Assembly: GCA_032821775.1 (NCBI GenBank)
Contig: JAVLRN010000009.1
Span: forward strand, 682,001 to 746,000
Direction: 5' to 3'
Length of the DNA stretch: 64,000 nt
Source of the DNA: Sanguinoderma infundibulare
Taxonomy: Eukaryota; Basidiomycota; Agaricomycetes; Polyporales; Polyporaceae
Translations under genes and position numbers: made by a program
Shown: piece after piece, positions 57,579 through 64,000 of the stretch
How the letters are laid out: every line of letters starts with the position of its first letter
Position numbering within the stretch: position 1 is the first letter of the stretch
The notes under the pieces: model-generated
What the model saw: the letters and a program-made list of their open reading frames with translations, nothing else
Databases searched by the model: none
What the model was told of the DNA's origin: nothing

Positions 57579-60500
57579 ATGCCTGTCACGCCTTCGTCGC
57601 AGCCCCGGACCACGGATACCCATGCCCTGCCCAGCAGTCTGCCCACGACCCTCTCCTACAGTTCATCCTCGCTTTCCTCTTCGAGGACGTCTGGAGACCT
57701 CCTTCCCGCAGTGTCGCTGTCCAGTTCAAGCCAGAGCGATATCATAACATCCGATCGCTCCTCCCATTCCTTGTCCTCAAAGCCCCGCTTCTTCCCTCTC
57801 GCTCTTAACCCCGGCGCCGCTCCTCTTCCTCGCTCAACGTCCCTGGCCACCATGGGTCAAACCCAAGCTCGGCCCGTGCCCCCGGCTAGCCCTCCACCAC
57901 TCTCACCGGCGCCAAGCACGACGTCCAGTGCCGGCAACCGACTCAAGCGCGCCTGGGCAGGGCGGAGGAAGAAGTCGGAGGACATCTCTGCCATGTTCGC
58001 GTCCGCGGAGAGGTCGGGGAGCCACAGTGACAGGGAGGGGGCTGCGACGAGGGCACCGCCATCAGCCATGCCCAATCTTGGAGACCTGAAATTGGAGCGA
58101 CCGCCGTCGCGTGGAGCAGGTGGGCCGAAGCTTCTTAATCTTCCCAGTGTCTTTGGTGGCCGGAAAGCGACCCAGCAGAAGCCGCTGCCGCTGCCTGTGC
58201 CGACCCTCCTCTCCCCACCCCCGCCGCCACCCCCGCCCAAAGCTCCCTCGGTCGTCCGACCAACCCCTTTGACGTCACCCCCACACACGCCTGAGAAGGA
58301 TGCACAGTGTCCTGCTGCCGCGGCATCAGCTGCGCGACCTCAGTCCCCTCCACCTCGGACATCTGGTCATCTACGACACGTTTCTGAGGTGGTAGATACA
58401 GGCGCGTCTCTCGCTCCGGAGCCACTCGGGGCCATGCAAGACAAGACCAAGGAGGCCAAGGAGGATTGGCGGAAGAGCGACTCGACGATGACCAGCCATA
58501 GTACCATCCGTCCAGGCGCTCTGTCGGGCAACCGGTCACCACGACCGGTGTCCCTCGCGGAATCCTCGCACTCCGGGAACACGATCGTACCGCCTGTTAA
58601 CAAACGGCTCAGTGCGCTCATCACTGACGCCGAGTTCACTATGTTCGAGGAGACGGATGGCTCGGTCTCGGAATGTGAAACTAGTTCCAGGCCACCCGCA
58701 TCAGGTCGACCGTCGCCGACCAACTCACTAAAGGCTCGGAACCGTCGGTCAGCCTCACTCAGTTTGATGCAATCGCGTACTGGCAAGTCATCACCTCCGT
58801 CAAGTTCTCAGTCGCGCAACTTCACCGAGACGTCACTTTCCTCCACTCGCGATACGCCGACCCTCACACGCACTGCAGCGGCGGGGATCATATCTCCGGT
58901 GAACGCAGGCTCAGCTCAGGCCACAGGTAACAACATTCGTGGTCGCCTCGCAGCCTGGACAGCCGTGTCAGCCACCACCACGCCTTCGCCGCCTCCGGCT
59001 CAAGTAGAACGCCCGCTTCCTAACCTTCCACCACCACAACCTCGTCGGCCACCTGGCTCGCTCCATCCGCCTCCGGTCAATCCTACGTTCCGCCAAACTG
59101 CCGTGAGCATGACCGGTAGCCTTGCGCCGGCTGCTGGTATCGCAATGGGCTTCGGCAAAAGGGCCGTCGAGAAGGTCGGACGGGCCTGGGGCGGGCTCAC
59201 TTCCAGCTCGTCGAATCACTCTGGTTACTCGTCCTCGTCGTCAACGGGCATGTCCGACAGCGCTTCGGGCTACGCCTCCTCCCATCACTCCGGGCCGACT
59301 GGTCGGAAGGGCAGGCGGAAGGCTCCGCACGCTTTCTCAAACGCATCCAGCATATCGTCGCTCGCATCTTCATCCTCCGAAGACCACCACTTCGTTCCGT
59401 CGAACCCACAGCTCGGAAGGCGGCTCCGTCCTCCTAAGTTATCCAGCTCGGGCCTGACCGTTGTCGGCGGACTGGTATTCAGGAGAGATCTGCGCTCCTC
59501 CGTCCGCGAAACGGCGATCGCCTCTGTCTTAATGCGGTTGGCCAACGCTGAGCAGGAGACGGAGGTTTTCGGTTTCCAACCGTTGGAGGAGAGGTTACTA
59601 CCTGCACTGGTCGTCCGTTGCGCGCAGCACATCTTGCGTTGGGGTGTCCAAGAGGAAGGGTTGTTCCGGTGAGTCCGTCCTGCTGTGCATGTTGTCAATG
59701 TAGCTCGTGGATTGAGGTGCGTCACGTCGAACAGCATCAGCGGGCGGTCGTCACACGTCGCAAAGCTGCGTTCCGAATTTGATGCTGGTGAGTTCTGCCG
59801 ACATTTGTTTTGAATTGCATTGATTAACCTTCGTAAAGGTGGCGACCACAACCTGATTGAAGCCGAGCCCGGAGATCTCGACCCGCATGCCGTCTCTTCC
59901 ATATTCAAGACTTTCTTGCGCGAATGTGAGTGGCACGCGTTGTGACTGAGACGATTGAAGCTGAAGGCTGCTCAAAGTGCCCGAACCTGTCTTGACCACG
60001 GCCATGCTCCCTTACTTCGAATCCGCCTTGGCCAACGAACATGGGAGGCGAAGCGAAGACGTGACGAAACAACCGCCGTCTGCAACCCCCTCGCCAGGAC
60101 TACGGAAGCCGCCATCCCTCTCCACCCTAGCGATGCCCAGCTTTGCGGGCGCTCGTGTTATCTCTGAAGCCCAGCGTACTGCATTTTCATGGTTGATCTC
60201 TAGATTGCCTCAGGAGAATCGCGACTTGATCTACACGGTGGTCGAGCTCATCAAGGCGACCGCATCTCGGAGCAAGGAGACGAAGATGCCTCTTGGGAAT
60301 CTCTTGCTCGTGTTCTGCCCTAGTCTGAACATGAGTCCTTCCTTGCTTCGCGTGTTGTGCGAGGTCGATGGGATTTGGGACGGCCCTCCTGCTCAACCGG
60401 CCGTTTTGCAGGCAGTCCAGGAGGCCGCTCGTTCGAACGTGCCGGTCGACGATGTCCCTACTCCTGCTCCTACTCAACACCCCCGCTCAGCCTCGAAGGC

Positions 60501-61566
60501 CGTAACACCCGCGATCACCTTGCGCCTGCCAGTAGTCGAGGTGGACGATGGCCCAGATAACGTGAAAGACAGCCCTGATGATGCAGCTTCTTTCGTCTCA
60601 GCTCTCGAACCCCCCTCAAACCCCCCTTCCAATGTTCCTACCCGCACGGCGAGCCCTCTCATCTACGGCTCAACAATTCCTCCGCTGTCTTCTTCCGATT
60701 CCCTCGACTCTTCATCCGTTTCTGAAGAATTGGTGTCTCCCGATCCTCCATCGGTTGGGGACGTTGGGGACAGCAAGTCCCTCGCGTCCGCCCATTCTCT
60801 GGCTATCCCCGATATGTTGCCGTCTCTTGCATCTCCCCACACCCACATCTCCGTCCCGTTCCCATCTGGTGGTGGCAGTGTGCCCCACTCTCCGATCACA
60901 CACGTCTCCCTCTCCCACAAGAAGTCGAACACGCTCGTGTCCCTGCCACACCTCCGCTCAGAGTCAAGTCCAGATGTCAGTTCTGATGGAGAGCAGTCGC
61001 CGACGGGAGCCCCGCGACGCGTCAAACGACCTTCGTTGCACCTGCTCTTCTCTAAGAAGTCGACGTCTTCGTTACCGTCCACCCCAGGTTCTTCGTGCAA
61101 CGCCTCTGCGATGGGGTCTAGTGCGGGTAGCAATGCGGCCACTGCAACGAGCCCGCGTCCATACACGCACTTTGTGAGCTCGCCGCCCAAGCTGGACACG
61201 ACGATTTCTTCCTCGCCCATCGAGCTCGGTTTTCAACCGAACATGAACCAGCTGAGAGGCATCAAGGAGACGTCGACGGCGCTTCGTCTGGACGTGCCTG
61301 CTCTCAGCCAACGGTCGGACTCTGGTGGATCTTCCGTGTTCTCTACCCCACAATCGACACCGATCGCAGACCTGTATCGCAGCCGAACGACATCACTCTT
61401 TCTTCCCGACACCGCCGGCGAGCTTGCGGGGCCCCAACGGGCACGTTCGGCGTCGCAGGTGTCGGAGTCGCCCTCGATCGACATCGACGTTGCGGAGACG
61501 CAGCAGGACGATTGGACGCGGAGCGTCTTGCTCGCCGCAGAGGCGGGAGACTCCGAATCGTCCTAG
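57579..61566 (+). CDS. Large RhoGAP-domain protein
   Basis: Four exons (57579-59668, 59735-59787, 59839-59925, 59978-61566) give 1272 residues. It should stimulate GTP hydrolysis by Rho/Cdc42-type GTPases that steer polarity and actin. The first 620 residues are Ser/Pro-rich and disordered, with polyproline runs (PPPPPPPPKAP) that could bind SH3 domains. The RhoGAP domain lies at about 625-870 and is split by all three introns: ALVVRCAQHILRWGVQEEGL then FRISG with the arginine finger Arg697, FKTFLRELPEPVLT, and later LISRLPQENRDLIYTVVELI, then MPLGNLLLVFCPSL. A roughly 50-residue insert separates the last blocks. The C-terminal 400 residues are again Ser-rich. No PH, LIM or FCH domain is seen. 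The ATG at 57579 is the first good start. Confidence 0.9.
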
Positions 61567-62529
61567 ACGTGTCTGCGTCTGATACGCCGCGACGGGGCTG
61601 TATATATGCGATGCATACTTTGTGGCTGGCCGCGTGCTACGTGCATCCCTCTTTCTTGCTTCGCTACCCTTTCAGATGGGGCGGGGCCGGGGAACCCGCC
61701 CGTATATATAGCGTCTAGCGTCTCGGGCCAAGCAAGGACAGTCGTCGTTCGTTCGTTCGTATGCATATACTACCAGTGTCGTCGAGTGTCGTCTTGTTCT
61801 CCCTGATCTCTCCCTTCATCCCTCCGCGCTCTTCGGTTTATCCTCGGTATTGGTCGATATCCCACATTGACGACTTGAAGCACAAATCCGCACGACATTC
61901 AACCAGCCACCGCCCAACAGCCGACATTGACATGCCAACACGGTCTCATCATTCATACCATCCACGTTTTGCACCTCCCCCCTAGCGTAACGTCTGTGTC
62001 GTCGCAGCCTTATGACATTAACTAATATTACACACACCCTATCGTCTATCGCAATCGATCCGTCGAATTTCTCGTAGTCCTCCGCCGGCCGTACCTTGGC
62101 CAGATGCAGATCAGCAGATGTGTGAGCGTGTGTAGCGAGATGGAGGAAAGTCCATAGAGTCCACATGTTCATCAGGTAGGCCACTTTAATGGCGGGCTGC
62201 ACAAGGAGCATCTTGTGCGCGATTTCTTGTCGCAATTGAGCTGGGTCTCGGGGTGGCCCCGTGCTGGACGGTGGTACGTACGACGGTGGCCGTTTGAGAG
62301 CAGATAGTGGCAACGGCGTGCGGAGGACAGCAGGGCTGGAGGCGGGAGAACCTGAAGGTTGCTTGAAGGGGACTGCGTAGAAGGCTGGTGACGTCAGGTG
62401 ACTGGACGCGACTCGCGTCTGGCGCGAGCAGGACGCGCATATTAGAATTCGATTTCGTCCTCAGCATGGACCAACCCCTCACCGTCCAACCCCTCCAATC
62501 TCTACCCCCTCACCATCTCCCTGCCCGCC
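61567..62529. other. Intergenic with possible minus-strand gene
   Basis: A TTCG repeat (about 61749-61759) and TATA-like runs (61701-61708) occur. The right half contains the uncertain minus-strand frame listed next. Confidence 0.4.
61816..62393 (-). CDS. Possible hypothetical gene, start codon missing
   Basis: Minus-strand frame of which about 62393-62040 has non-random composition: FYAVPFKQPSGSPASSPAVL, KRPPSYVPPSS, then helical LRQEIAHKMLLVQPAIKVAY and LMNMWTLWTFLHLATHAHTS. It reaches 130 bases from the plus-strand glycosidase start, so a divergent gene pair is plausible. No ATG lies at its front; the coding look begins at a CTG (62393) in CTGACGTCACC. The first in-frame ATG is the Met of HKMLLV. 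The part after about 62040 looks random, so the true 3' end may be a missed splice or an earlier stop. No family is recognised. Confidence 0.3.
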
Positions 62530-64000
62530 ATGGCGCAGCAGAACGCCAACGCCAGGAATCTCCAGGCCAGGATTTTCCGCGGCCAGAACGGCGACAAGCT
62601 CAACCTCAGCAACCTCCCCAACCCCGTCCTCGCCGCCAAAGGGCCTAGCCCGCCGAAGCGGCCCCAAGAGCAGACGGCCCCCAAGGAGAACGCCGACACC
62701 AGGCCGTTCCGCCAGAGGGTCGCCGAGAAGCTTGGTGCAGAGTACCATGGCGCGGAGCGCTATCGTCTAGACCAGGACACCAACAAGGAACACCACTGGA
62801 AGCGGTGGGGTCCTTATCTTAGCGACAGACAATGGGTGCGTCGCGTTCATTCTCCCCTATCGGTTAGGCGGAAACTGGTCGTTCTGATTCCAACCGTTCG
62901 TGGCGTGACACGCGTTGTGTGTGTATAGGCGACCGTCCGTGAGGACTACTCCGACAACGGCGACGCATGGAGCCACTTCCTGCACGAGCACGCCCGCTCG
63001 CGCGTGTACCGCTGGGGCGAGGACGGCATCGCCGGCATCTCCGACAACCACCAGCGGCTCTGCTTCGCGCTCTCTCTCTGGAACGGCCAGGACCGCATCC
63101 TCAAGGAACGTCTCTTTGGCGTGACGGGACACCAGGGGAACCATGGCGAGGACGTCAAGGAGCTGTACTACTACCTCGACTCGTCCCCGACCCACTCGTA
63201 CATGAAATTCCTCTACAAGTACCCCCAGAAGGCGTACCCGTACGAGCAACTCGTCCGCGAAAACGTCAATCGCGACCGTAACGTGGCCGAGTTCGAGATC
63301 TTGGACTCTGGCATGTTCGATGACGATCGTTACTGGGACGTGTTCATGGAGGTATGTTGTTCTTGTTCGTCTTTATGATCTAACCCATGCTCATGTTCTT
63401 CTGCAGTACGCCAAGGACGAGCAGGACCCGGACAGCGTCTACGTCCGCATCACTGCTTACAACCGTGGGCCTGACCCCGCGACGCTTCATATCGTTCCTC
63501 AGCTCTGGTTCCCTAACACTTGGTCGTGGTCCAACAACCCCCCTCCGAAGCCCTCGATGTGGGCCTCCGGAGACGGGGTCGTGACCGCCCAGCACCCTAC
63601 TCTGGGCAAGTATCATCTCTACTGCCTTCCTTCGCCGCCTCCCGTCGACAACCGCGGCGGGCTCTCGGTCGGCGCGAACGGAGAGCCCGAGCCCGTCGAG
63701 GCGGACTTGCTCTTTACCGAGAACAACACCAACTACCATCGCTTGTACGGTGGCCAGAACGAGACTCCGTTCGTCAAGGACGCCTTCCATGACCACATCG
63801 TGCCCTCCCACCGGCCCAAAGGCGACGACGGACAGCCGGGCTTCTTCCACACCAAGATCCGCTCAAGCTATAGGCAGAAGCGCGAGCACGAAGAGAGCTC
63901 GAGTTCTGGAGAGGAGCAAGGCCCTCGCACTCCATTCCCCGCAGGCCCCTCTTACGTCAACCCAGCGAGGCGCGGCACCAAGTCTGCGGCTCACTACGTC
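62530..64000 (+). CDS. GH63/MGH1-like glycosidase, 5' part (runs off window)
   Basis: Exons 62530-62835, 62929-63351 and 63407 to the window edge give the first 441 residues. The conserved body begins [20 protein letters not shown] and continues [78 protein letters not shown] and [20 protein letters not shown]. This is the beta-sandwich N-terminal part of the glucosidase family related to mannosyl-oligosaccharide glucosidase (GH63), best known from bacteria. The catalytic alpha/alpha barrel would lie beyond the edge. There is no signal peptide or TM anchor, unlike the ER processing glucosidase I, so a cytosolic role on soluble glycosides is more likely. A disordered 75-residue leader precedes the domain. 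Confidence 0.85.

Overview
The window reads as nuclear DNA of a filamentous basidiomycete, most likely an agaricomycete. Genes are dense on both strands and cut by many short GT-AG introns (mostly about 45-65 bases). Short intergenic stretches carry occasional TATA boxes. Several families are typical of mushroom-forming fungi (a DUF6534 membrane protein, kinase-like proteins, a BTB protein, mucin-like membrane proteins). I rebuilt exon models by hand by requiring GT/GC-AG borders, continuous phase and family similarity. Nearly all the models below stay in frame from start to stop. I saw no rRNA, tRNA, CRISPR, intact transposon or viral gene.

Layout. 0.3-7 kb: a DUF6534-type membrane protein, a kinase-like protein with altered catalytic motifs, and small orphan candidates. 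7.4-16.1 kb: the 60S biogenesis factor REI1, a very long RAX2 polarity protein whose last two exons encode an SH3 domain, and an intradiol ring-cleavage dioxygenase. 16.3-23.6 kb: a small mitochondrial membrane protein resembling the fungal 17.8-kDa complex I subunit, a Ser/Pro-rich protein, a mucin-like membrane protein built from duplicated exons, and an RPEL-repeat protein. 23.8-26.8 kb: a FAM210/DUF1279 mitochondrial protein and S-adenosylmethionine decarboxylase (SPE2), head to head. 26.8-29.4 kb: no convincing gene. 29.4-36.6 kb: a PP2C phosphatase, a tandem Zn2Cys6 protein joined to an integrase-type H2C2 zinc motif, and a secreted protein.

36.6-50.5 kb is rich in chromosome-cycle genes: DBF4 (regulator of Cdc7 kinase), a gamma-tubulin complex component, CDC6 (replication licensing) and SPO11 (meiotic double-strand breaks), with one acidic membrane protein between CDC6 and SPO11. 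DBF4 and CDC6 each have a close pair of ACGCGT (MCB) sites upstream, which fits shared G1/S control. 50.6-64 kb: a BTB/POZ protein, a caprin-like RGG protein with a minisatellite-like array, a mitochondrial carrier, a large RhoGAP protein, and the start of a GH63/MGH1-like glycosidase that runs off the right edge.

The most unusual items are the RAX2-SH3 architecture, the Zn2Cys6/integrase-zinc fusion whose duplicated fingers share an intron position, a 7-nt micro-exon in the gamma-tubulin complex gene, the long SPE2 intron that falls two codons before the self-cleavage site, and the paired MCB sites. No multi-gene system of an unknown kind could be shown.
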